A stretch of DNA of 64,000 bases from Favolaschia claudopus (Eukaryota > Basidiomycota > Agaricomycetes > Agaricales > Mycenaceae): NCBI GenBank assembly GCA_037176885.1, contig JAWWNJ010000040.1, positions 186,001 to 250,000 on the forward strand, given 5' to 3'. The notes under the pieces are model-generated. The model did not search any database. It was given only the letters and a program-made list of their open reading frames with translations, and was not told the DNA's origin. The translations under genes and the position numbers were made by a program. Within the stretch, counting starts at the first letter, position 1. Every line of letters starts with the position of its first letter. Below, in pieces: positions 9,245 through 18,900 of this stretch.

Positions 9245-11110
9245 GATACCGATTTAAATATTCTGATAAACTCTTTAGTATGCCAAAAATGCTTGACATT
9301 TTTTGCAGAGGGACCGCAGCTGTTTTGAGGCTTGAGAAAACTAATTCGTTCTCGGTCGTCAACTTGGCGGAGGGTTGCTAAAACCTCTTGGCCATGTCGG
9401 CGCGCCAACATCCAGCACGGACGGAGCTGCAACATCTCCTCCAGCGATGCGACTCGCTTCGAGGCTAAAGAAGTCAGAATCTGATCCGGCATAATTCCTA
9501 CCTCCGGCAACGAGCTCTTGGAGTACCTATGCAGAAAGATTTTGAGGCGCCACCGCTCCAGAGCCTCCCGAGCAAGCTTGAGATGCTCCTTGCGCCGAGT
9601 TTTGGGCTCACTGCTTGTCATGGTGCGCTTGCCATTCGCATTCTTCGTTTTGGATGGTGTTGAATGTGCGCTCGATGCCGGCGACGGGTTTTGCGTGTTG
9701 TTGGGCGGGAAACGGGGGACGGAGGTGACGCGGACGCGGGAGTGGAAGTGGAAGCGGAAGCGGAAGCGGAAGCGCTGGCGATGCGCGTACAATTGTCGCA
9801 GCACTCGCCGGTAGGTGCTACATTCATGATTTTAGTTGATTACCCGATTCAGAAATAAACGACCCACCTTTGCGCAGAGGGTTGTTGAATTACAGGTCCA
9901 GCATGTCACGCCCGCAGAGCTTAGTTGAAATATACTGCCGCATCGCCGGGTGAACGTGCTTTCCCCACTCCTTGCCGTCGTTCGGCTCTTTCTTGAAGTC
10001 GCGGATGTAAATTCGCTGTCGGGAAGCGTTTGCTGGATCGAATCCAGCGTCGTCGTCCGAATCTGAAACCGAATCGGAGTCGTAGATGTCGGCGTCAGCG
10101 CTGGCCGTGATCGCGTCCCCCTTCCGTTTCCGCTTCTTCTTGCGCTGTAACATGGATACTTCGTACAGGAGGATGGCGCGCGCGTGAATGGATGGATCGC
10201 GACCCGCCCTCCCGAGACGTTGTATCCACACCTCGGGTGATGTTGGGGTGCCAAACCCAATGATGAGTTCGATGTCGGGAATGTCCGCGCCCACGTCGTT
10301 GAATCAGCACAGTTTACAATAAGAGATAAGTTAGAATTTGACTCACCATCCCCGCCGCCTCCGTCGCGATTAGTATCCGTATTTTCCCCTTTCTGAAATC
10401 CCTCATGACGCGTCGCTTCGCCTTCGGTGTCCTATACGCATGCAAAAAATCGATACTGCTTTTCGGAAGGTTGGGGTATTAGGGGGAGTCAACTATCGCT
10501 TCAAACGAGCGATTCAACACCGATTCAAACAACGATTCAGTTTTCTGAATCGCGCTTTGAATCGGTCCCAACTTTGACCACCCCAACCCCACGACGGTTC
10601 GCAACACGCGCTTCAAAGCCGATTCGGTCACATCAAAGCGCGGAAGTGATTCGAGAGCCGCTTCAACGATTTGAATCGCGATTCATCCTTGACCCGAATT
10701 TAGGGTTGGGATTCGTCTCTGAATCGCTGTTTAAATCGTCGTTTGAATCGTTGGTGAATCGCTCGTCTGAAGCGATAGTTGACTTCCCCTATTGACGCCG
10801 GATCTTGCTGGCAAGGATTTGAGTTTTTCTCACAGCGTTGGTGAAGACGGTTGTTTTGGGCATGTCGGCGGGGCAGCGAGGGAAGATGGGTGAAGACGGC
10901 GTTGTAGTCCTTCGCACTCTTCATTGGGGCGACGGACTGGGTGATATTCGGGCGGTCGTTGCCGAGATTCAAGACAAAAGCATCGTCCAAGTCCATATTG
11001 AGACTGGTACAGAGGTCGGCGAGTGCTGGCGGGCTCAAAGTGGCGGAGGCGGCGAGGATGGGAGAGCCAGCAGGGAGGATAGATCGTGAGAAGCGCGTAG
11101 TGTTGCCGGG
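9245..11110 (-). pseudogene. RecQ-type DNA helicase pseudogene, C-terminal half
   Basis: Reading down the minus strand: PILAASATLSPPALADL (motif III, SAT), NLGNDRPNITQSV, then a one-base shift (a CCCC run near 10886), TTVFTNAVRKTQILASKIRR, and the MITE. It resumes with YPNLPKSSIDFLHAYRTPK and KIRILIATEAAGM (motif V), an intron, ADIPDIELIIGFGTPTSPE and WIQRLGRAGRD (motif VI). The zinc-binding part follows (GRDMLDL, stop TAA, FNNPLRK, PTGECCDNC) and then a C-terminal helical block ending near 9245. Lesions: frameshift; MITE at 10481-10790; intron acceptor reads TG instead of AG (base 10293); in-frame TAA near 9891; first zinc-ligand Cys replaced by Gly. The N-terminal helicase half is missing. 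Confidence 0.85.
10481..10790. mobile_element. 310-bp MITE in the RecQ pseudogene
   Basis: The arms start aggggRagtcaactatcgc and match over about 60 bp inverted. They are flanked by ATT at 10478-10480 and 10791-10793. The interior is built from repeated gattcaaa/tttgaatc units. Deleting it with one ATT restores a continuous RecQ reading frame across the site, which proves it is an insertion. The 3-bp duplication suggests a PIF/Harbinger-like mobiliser; the superfamily is not certain. Confidence 0.85.
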
Positions 11111-11373
11111 AGGTGAGGTTGAGGTACCTTGAGGTGATGGGCCATCAACCTCGCCCGACCTCAAGTGACGTCACCTCACCCAGTGCACCGTCGAATCTCA
11201 CTAGTTTCGCCTCATTTTTGTTTGCTGGGCCACGGGGAGATGTAAATGGTGTATGAGGGGCTATTCAGCAGGAAACCACCTGTTTTTCTGGGGTAAATGA
11301 GCGTGCTGAAAAAACAGAAAATGGTCTCAAGGTGATGGCACCTAGGTAACTACTAACCAGCTCGCTCTGGTTA

Positions 11374-11500
11374 CAGTGGCGGCGGGATCTGATGCCACCC
11401 CCCAAAAAATGATGGGGCCCCAATCAACTCCCCTTGCATCAAAAGTTCCAGAAATGGGCTGTTCTATTTTTAGGGGTGGCATCAGATCCCGCCGCCACTG
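11374..11500. mobile_element. 127-bp Tc1/mariner-type MITE
   Basis: Perfectly matching ends (cagtggcggcgggatctgat, continuing gccacccc) are flanked by TA at 11372-11373 and 11501-11502. CAGT ends and a TA duplication are typical of Tc1/mariner derivatives. Confidence 0.85.
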
Positions 11501-11540
11501 TACCTCGCTGGTGACCCCCGCTTAGCATAGCCGAGGTAAC

Positions 11541-12041
11541 CACCAGAGTATGGTTGCGGCCAACACTTCATGACAAGCCGTAATTTTGCTCCAGATTGCA
11601 GATTCAGAACCGCAGAATGAGGTTTTATTAATAAAATTTTCGTTTCGAGGGGGGTTGTACCGTGGGAAAATAAAACGCGAAATTTGGTCGAGGTTCAGAA
11701 AAAAAATGGGCTTGGATGCCTCGGAAAGTGTTGTGACTGGTGTATGGCATTACAAGAAGGTGCAAAAAAACTTCCTCAAGCTGACATTTGGTGCAAAATG
11801 TGTGCTGGAGGAGAAGGTGATTGACATACACAGCCACCGGGTAGAGCCCGGCCCGGGATCAAAAGCGCGAAATCTGTGTGTGAAAAACATTTTTTGCATT
11901 TGGTCCAGTAGGTGTCTAGGTACATCTCTTCTGATGCTTTCTGCACAGTTTCAGGAAAATCCACGTAAAACTGGGGCACTAGTAGCGAAAAGTTTGTCAC
12001 GAATTGTTGGCCGCAACCATATACGATTGTACACTCTGGTG
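11541..12041. mobile_element. About 500-bp foldback element
   Basis: The left arm (caccagagta, then tggttgcggccaaca) and the inverse of 11998-12041 match, except for an extra 10-11 bases in the right arm. Frames inside look non-coding. No clear target duplication was found, so the boundaries are approximate. Confidence 0.5.
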
Positions 12042-12199
12042 ATCGGTTTGTCGGGTCCGAGGCCCGACAGCGCGTAAGAACTAATGCCGGCAATTGCCGA
12101 TACATCCTTCCCCCTTCTATTTAATTCGTAACTTGAATATATCTTAGAGTCTGACTGCGGGAGACTAGGGGCGGCTCGACGAACCCAAATACGCCGACC

Positions 12200-12905
12200 C
12201 CAATATTCCCACCAAAGCTGAGATAGCGGAACACGATGAATGGGAGGACAAAGTCGGTGAGGCGGCTGGGATGTTGTGGCCTTGTATCGACGCAGACCAG
12301 CAGGAGCACATCAAAAAGCACCGCCATGATCCCAAGCCATGTGGGATGCGTTGAACCAAGCGAAAACCGCTGCGCCGCGATTCGCTGCTCTCATCCATCT
12401 CCTGAGTCTCGAGGGCGAGGAGGAGGAGAAGCTCATGACCTTCCTCGCGCGTGTCACCAAACTCGGCGGCGAATGCTCCTTCCCCGCACGCTCTCCCTCA
12501 CTCAACTACTAGTAGCTGAGGAGCTGCAGAGCATCACAGCAATTCGCGCCATTCACGAGACCATCGCCACGAACCTTTTGCAAAACGATAAATTTGAGCC
12601 AAAATCTGCGAATCTAGGGGGTCTAGTAGCCAAAAATTTTCCGCGGCCAGATTGGCCGCTGTACAAAACTAGCGGTGACTAAGTGAGCGGCACTATAGAA
12701 GCTCTAAGCTCTCGCTTGAAGCGGTTCGCATTGCCACCGAAGACAATCGCCCAATCTCAGCCAGCACAACGTCTTCAGCATCTGCCATCCGCGCCTCATC
12801 CATTCCGTCGCTCGCTTCACCTGCCAATCTCTCCGGCACAGCCTCGTCTGGATCTACCAATGAACACTGCAGTTTCTGCAATCGCGATGGCCACACTGAA
12901 GTTGC
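12200..12905 (+). pseudogene. Ty1/copia gag fragment
   Basis: Frames read DEWEDKVGEAAGMLW, CIDADQQEHIKKHRHDPK, then after a one-base shift AMWDALNQAKTAAPRFAAL and EKLMTFLARVTKLGGECS. This is the UBN2-type gag of copia retrotransposons. About 200 bp later the frame resumes with a Ser-rich stretch and a damaged zinc knuckle (HCSFCNRDGHTEVAA). Between them at about 12570-12700 lies foreign-looking DNA ending gtgactaagtgagcggcac, a sequence like the TIR of the MITE at 55517-55931. No pol or LTR is visible. Confidence 0.65.
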
Positions 12906-13025
12906 CGCGGCTCAGCTCGGCTCCGGCTAGCCGATCGAGCCGAGCCGAGCTGAGCCAGCCGTTGCCAAGGCGGCTTCACGTGGCTCGGCTCAGGCTCAAG
13001 CCGGCTTAGAGCCGACTCAGCCGCA
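12905..13025. repeat. Low-complexity GAGCCG/GGCTC-rich tract
   Basis: Dense repeats of ggctc, gagccgagc and their complements, with local self-complementarity. It probably derives from a terminal repeat of a hAT-like element; no boundaries could be set. Confidence 0.45.
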
Positions 13026-13492
13026 GCTCAGCACAGTTTTGTTCAGCCTGTGTTCGGAGGTTGTTGGCGCCCACAGAAGTTGCTTAAATGCCTCCAAACG
13101 TACCTTTGAAGACCTCCACTTCAACTTGCAAGACCTCACGTATTTAAAAATAAATTCAATGATATTTTGCCGAGCCACGTTGCCCGCGGTGCTGTGCTCG
13201 AGAATATTGTGGGTCGATCCGAGGCACGAAACGGCGGCGGAGCCTTGCTGCAAGGCCACAAGTAGGCACTTGAGGTGCTGCGGATCACGGGTTGTAGGAA
13301 CGGAACCGGCTGAAAATGAGCCAGATTTCTGGGGCGTTGTTTTCTTCCAGCATTCTTCCTAGCTCCTCCGTTCATACCTGCGAGCAGGGTGTGCGTATAG
13401 CGCGACGCGAGAGTGTGTACGACGACTTGTGACCCGGAAGTCGTCGGATCACATGAGTATGTCTTTTTCGGACATAATCCTCCACAGGCATG

Positions 13493-13876
13493 ATTAGGGG
13501 TGCTCAATTCTTAGTTCAGTTCGTTCAGTTCACTTTTTAAAAGAAAATCATTTGTCAATCAGTCGATGCGAACGATCTTTATCGGTGTCGTAATGCCCGC
13601 CCTCCTGCGCGCCAGCTACTGCTGTTGCCTTTTTTTCTCGACCGATGCGACCCCACCTTGCCCATACCCATGCTTCTAGTTCAACCAGGCATTTCGACAA
13701 CGATTCGATGCTGCAAATTAATGTTCTATGAATGCATGAACACGGCGGGCGGAGGGCGGCAGTGCGGGTGGTTGATAACGATTGTTTCCATCAAGTTTCC
13801 ATCAACTGATTGACAAATTATTCTTCTTTTAAAAAGTGAACTGAACGAACTGAACTAAGAATTGAGCACCCCTAAT
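13493..13876. mobile_element. 384-bp MITE with about 70-bp inverted repeats
   Basis: The ends read attaggggtgctcaattctt and continue agttcagttcgttcagttca in both orientations, matching over about 70 bp with few changes. The target duplication is not resolved. It lies 28 bp outside the Helitron 3' end. Confidence 0.75.
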
Positions 13877-13903
13877 AATGAGCCGGGTTAGGCTTATGAA
13901 TTA

Positions 13904-13930
13904 CTAGCAGATACCCGTGCTACGCACGGG
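13904..13930 (-). repeat. Helitron 3' terminal hairpin and CTAG
   Basis: On the minus strand the perfect hairpin cccgtgc-gta-gcacggg (13930-13914) is followed by tatctg and CTAG (13907-13904), with T outside. Helitrons insert between A and T and end in CTRR after such a hairpin. Confidence 0.88.
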
Positions 13931-14001
13931 ATGTCGATTATCTCGATTTCGCAAGAGGAAACTGATGTCGCGTGAGAATGACTGTGACGGTAAGACTGTT
14001 A

Positions 14002-14422
14002 GAGCCTGTTCGGATGCACAATAGGAATCCTATTGCTATTGTTCTTCCTTTTACAGCAATCGAATTATTGAGAATTGTCGTGATGGATACTGTCACTCGT
14101 CACTTGATGCCGAACTGCTCGGCGCGTGGGTGGTCATTCTTGCTACATGGACGAGTCTTAGAAACAGAGGCATCAGTAAAGTGAACAGATCAAAGTCTGC
14201 CAGATTTTACGCGCCACCGACAGACCCAGAACTCGGCCAACGCGCTTGAAGTCGGCGGGAACTACGCATCAAATCACAGGTCGGGTCACAGGTGATGAGT
14301 TCCGTCACGACAATTCCAGACAATTCCGCGGACAAGTGCGGACAATAAAATTACTGTCAAAGGCAAGTCAAAGGCAATACAATAGCAATAGGATTTAATT
14401 CATTGTGCATCCGAACAGGCTC
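14002..14422. mobile_element. 421-bp PIF/Harbinger-type MITE inside the Helitron
   Basis: The ends read gagcctgttcggatgcacaa in both orientations, with TTA duplications at 13999-14001 and 14423-14425. The GAGCCTGTT-type terminus plus TTA is the PIF/Harbinger pattern. It inserted within 100 bp of the Helitron 3' end. Confidence 0.9.
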
Positions 14423-14918
14423 TTACAATATCTTTCGACAGCAGCTCGACCTTAAGGGCGGTCTGGGCCAGGGATAGTTGTCGGAGTCTCAACAAAAATG
14501 CAGAAGATATAACATTGCAATCTAGGTAGAGTTAAACCGGCCGTATGAAGGGCAGAGTAAGATAGAATTTGGAGGCATTTTTTTTCTGTTTGCGTCACGG
14601 GTAATGTGACAAACGTAGTATTTTGAAAGACGGCGAGTAGAGTACGGTTGAAGGAAAGGAAGGTATCAAGAGTTCATAGATAAGTAAAGGAAAGTGTTGT
14701 CGGCTATACGGAAGGAACAGGAAGCTTTATGACTGTGAAGACGACGGACCCCCCGGAGATGAAGACCGGGCGCCATCCAAGTTCATCCTGCGCCTCTTGA
14801 CATTTGCAAACGCAGGTGTGCCGACAGGAGTGGATGGAGGAGGCCGTTTGGGGGCCGAGGCTGAATAAAACATTTTGGCTGAATAAAACATTTTCAGTTC
14901 AATGAGACTTCAGCATAT
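14423..14918. other. Helitron 3' region without genes
   Basis: Non-coding. It contains a short tandem duplication (ggctgaataaaacatttt twice, about 14868-14895). Confidence 0.5.
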
Positions 14919-15818
14919 TCATATAGCTTGCTCACATGTAGTCCCCGCACTCTGTTCCTTCTTGTCCTTAGGTGTGCTGCCGAGAAATACGACATTATTG
15001 ACCTTCATCGTGAAGCGTTCTTTGTGTTTTGAGGGGCTGACGGGATATTCTTCAAACCCAATCAGCCAGCCGGTGGCTTGCAGATATTTATCTGGATACG
15101 GAAGGGGTTTGGACGCGGGGGTGGGCCACCGAGGTGAAGTCGGGCAGGCGCAAGACACAGGGAAGGGGAATTGACTGCGGGAGAACTGGGTGTATTGCGA
15201 GGCATCGACCTCAAATGTCCCCTCATCTTTATTGATGTTCGTCGCCGGTCCGTAGATAGTCAAGCGGGCAGGGAAGTTGACGTTGATGTTCGGGTTGCGT
15301 ATGGTGAACCCACCAGCAGGACCTGTCTGCGCGATGACCTCATGGAGTGGAATGCACTGTTCGACACCTTTAGGTTGGCGATTTTTTCGCTGAGACTCAC
15401 CTCCTGAATGTCACCAACCATGGAATAGTCAGAAGAGTCGAAGGACTCCCCCACAGTGAACTTGTCATCCATTTGGCATACCTGCAGAAAGTGTGAGTTT
15501 GCATTCAGGCTGAGACTGACATTGAAAATATACTTGAGCGCGGATACTAAATAGGCCTGCTTGCTGCTCGTCGAAATGAATGTCCTTGTCATTGAAGAAG
15601 CGCAAGCAGGCGACCATGCCAGCAGGAGTCTTTACTTCACGCTTCTCTCCCGTCTCCTCGTCTTCAACTGTCTCGGTGACATATGCTCCAAAAAAGATAT
15701 TTGCGTCAAGGAGGACGGCTTTTGGGGAATCAGAATTGAAAGCGCGGGGTCGCGAAAGGTAAACGATGGCGTCGAGGACTGCGCCGGAGCTGCTGTTGGA
15801 CTTCTTTGGGCCCGCCAT
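14919..15818 (-). CDS. Helitron-borne accessory protein, 267 aa, OB-fold-like (intact)
   Basis: Three exons (15534-15818, 15401-15481, 14919-15356) with introns of 52 and 44 nt give 268 codons including the stop, without any break. The start context is MAGPKKSNSSSGAVLDAIVY. The protein is rich in predicted beta strands: KAVLLDANIFFGAYV, an acidic hairpin (ETVEDEETGEKRE), DKFTVGE, MVGDIQE, and a C-terminal WLIGFEEY...RFTMKVNNVVFLG pair. Strand order and length resemble single-strand-DNA-binding OB-fold proteins, and plant Helitrons are known to carry RPA-like genes. No ligand residues can be proven. It lies on the same strand 130 bp beyond the helicase stop and inside the 3' terminus, so it belongs to the element. 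I recall this family as multi-copy in mushrooms. Confidence 0.75.
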
Positions 15819-15949
15819 TGCAGAGTGAAAAAAGAAAGGTTGTTTGTGCTTGATTGACTGCGCTATTTGAGTTAGCTGCTGGCTGGCGTCCAACCCTCAT
15901 TCTCTCAACCCCACAAAAAAATTGAAAAATAGAGACGAACACATTAGAA

Positions 15950-18900
15950 TTAGTCCAGAAGTACTTCAGGATATACTACATTTTTAGTTGAATCAGAGAG
16001 TGCCGTTTCCGGTAAAAGGACTTTGATTCTCTGCTCGGAAGTAGCCCGAGAGAGCGCAACATAGAGCTGGCCATGAGAGAACACCGGACATCGTAGATCT
16101 AGTCCCACAAACTTCACGGATTGGCCTTGGGCTTTATTGATAGTGAGCAAAGTCGGCCGTGCTGGGAATCAACATGATGCGGGGAAGGAGGCCAGTTTCG
16201 CCATCGTGGTCGCCACCAACCCGGCGTACTTCGAGAACCCGATCCCATATGCGTATCAGAACCATGCGAGTGCCGTTACAGAGCCCATTTGCAGGAGAGA
16301 GGTTGCGGAGGAGGATAAGCGGACAGCCAATCTTGAGGGAGAGTTCGCCGGGAGGCAGAGATGAGGGGTTGAGAGAACGAAGCAATTCACTTGGGATCTG
16401 TTGTTCATCGCCTTCCCCATCGCCGTCGGCACCTGCCTCCTGTATGATCTTGTCAACGCTGTAATACACACGCTGCTCGCCAGCCATCTTCTCGAGAACA
16501 TCTTCGTTGAGTTGGAAGACGTCGGCATTCCGCGGAGCCAAAATCATCCGGTTGAGAAAGTAATCCGGCGGCGGCGGAGGATTGCTGGAAATGCCTGGGT
16601 ACACAAAGTTCACCAGGGCCTCGGCGCTGTCAATTTTCATTCCCGGACGCAGCTCAACATTGCTTTCTTCGTCCGAATTGCGGCCATGTCCAATATCCAG
16701 CAACCACGATGCGAAATCCCGCTCCGACTGTCCCTCATTCTCAAGCCGCATATTCCGGCGCAGAAATAACAGCTCCACCACATGCCAGATGGGAGATCTC
16801 TGGATACACGCGTTGACGACTTGCTCTCGCGAACCTTTGGGTACGACAGGAAGAATTTGTTGGAAGTCGCCACCGAAGACAACTGTGATACCACCAAATG
16901 GGCGGTCGTCGTTGAGAAGGTCGCAAAGAGTGCGCTCGAGGGCTTGAATAGCCATTCTATCCTGCATACCAATCTCGTCCCAAATGATCAAGCGCGTCGC
17001 ACGCAGGAGGTCCGCAAGTTTGCTATTCTTCGGAATGTTGCAAAAAGACTCGTCATTAATGCCATCAATTGGGATCTTGTAAGTTGAATGAGCTGTACGA
17101 CCGCCAGGCAACAGGAGAGCTGCGATTCCAGAAGAAGCACAGCAGAGAACGATATGGCCGTCACTGCGAGATTTGTGACAGACCGTGCGATAGACGAAAG
17201 TCTTGCCTGTACCTCCAGGGCCGTTAAGGAAGTAAACCTTCCCAGCTTGTTCCTCGACAGATGTCATTATCTTATCGAATGCAGTACGCTGTTCTTCATT
17301 GAGCAAAGGTATGAGGCTCTCTGCCTTCTGACGTTCTTCATCGCGGTCGTAATTCAGCTGCTCAGCAATGAGAGCATTGTCAACCTGCGCATCCCACTCA
17401 ATCCGAAACATCGGCATGCCGGAAGCTGCGTCCCGACTGATTTAATATCTTGTTCAGCAGGAAGAGGCCGTAGTCGTATTGGTCCTCCTCTACAGCATTC
17501 TGCCGACCCATGATCTGCAGGCGGCGTGGTAAGTCATCACAAATCTTCGGTCGGAACTCATTCCACAGATTTCCAGGCTGAGTGGGCTCGCAGAATAGAA
17601 GAAGAACTGCAAAGAGATGGCGAAGACGTGTGCCTGTCTGCATCTCAACACAGACTTCTTTCAGGCATTCCCGCCATTCACCATCATCCTCCACCAGCCC
17701 CCGCGCAAGACATGCCTCCAGGAATGTTGGGTGAACGACTCCGCGATAAGTCCGAAGATCCTTGAAAGAGTGCGGGCCTTTGACGGTGGTGAGCAGCGTG
17801 CGAAGGTAGAAGCGTTCCCCGCCGTTTGGAGGTACGAAATACATCCGTCCGAGAGAGAAGCCTTTGCGCCGGACAGCCCAGCGCTTGTCCTTGGAATTCC
17901 ACGTAAAATACTGCGGAAACTCCTGGTACGTGTATTTTTGCGCTGTACGTCCCAGCGCACCGGTATCTGCATTTGCGTTGAAGAATGCGGTGAGGCGGGT
18001 CGTCTCAGCGGCCGCACGCTGCAGAACCTCTTGCGGATCTTCATTTGGATTGAACGTAACCATGTGCTGACCGGGAAGATGGACCTGAGATTGAAGTTAG
18101 ACATATGATCATCCTATAAGAATCCTGCTGACCTGGAGGCGAACAACACTCGGAACACGATCATGCATCTCAAAATGGAAGATTCGCCACGACGCCTCAG
18201 ATGCTGAGATGTACCGCCCTTCAATCCACCGCTTGATCTCATCCCGTCGGCTAACCTCCAGACCGGCCAGATCCCCACCCTTCTGAATATACTTGAAGAC
18301 ATACTTGAATGAACGCAAAGAGGCCGCACACTCCACATTGATGTGGCAGTTATACTTGGCTGAAAAGTACGGATTATACGGGATTATCCAGGAGTTGTCA
18401 ACCTTGAAACCGCCGACGTCGTAAGTACGACCGTCATTAGGACGGACATATTTGGGATAGCCGTCCTCATCCATGCACGTCTCGGTCTGAAACGGCTTGG
18501 GAAAGCGCTTGGTGCACTTGCCATTCTCCATGCATGGTGCGCGCGGGTTAGCAGTTCCGCACGGCCCGTGCACCATGTCTTGATTGTCTCGAACAGCAGT
18601 GGTTGCGTTTCGGGGTCAGGCCAGCGCGCACATATAACCGAGTCGATATCTTCAGGCGTAAGCAGCTTGTATCCCGGCGCAAGAAATATGAGAAGATGGA
18701 AATGGGGAAGGCCACGCTTTTGAAACTCGATGGTGTAAACATAGGCGACAACACGGCCGAACACCCCGTTCTTGTAAATGTCGTCGATGATCGCCTGCTT
18801 CTTCAACTGAAAAACTCTGGACACCAGTTCGGGGCGATCATGTGCTGCTTGGCCGGGAAGCAGCTCTCGAGTAACTTCCACCCACTTTGGATTAGTGGTA

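Noticed and set aside
11586..12077. 163-codon open frame
   Set aside because: Lies inside a foldback element; composition and lack of motifs suggest non-coding MITE interior.
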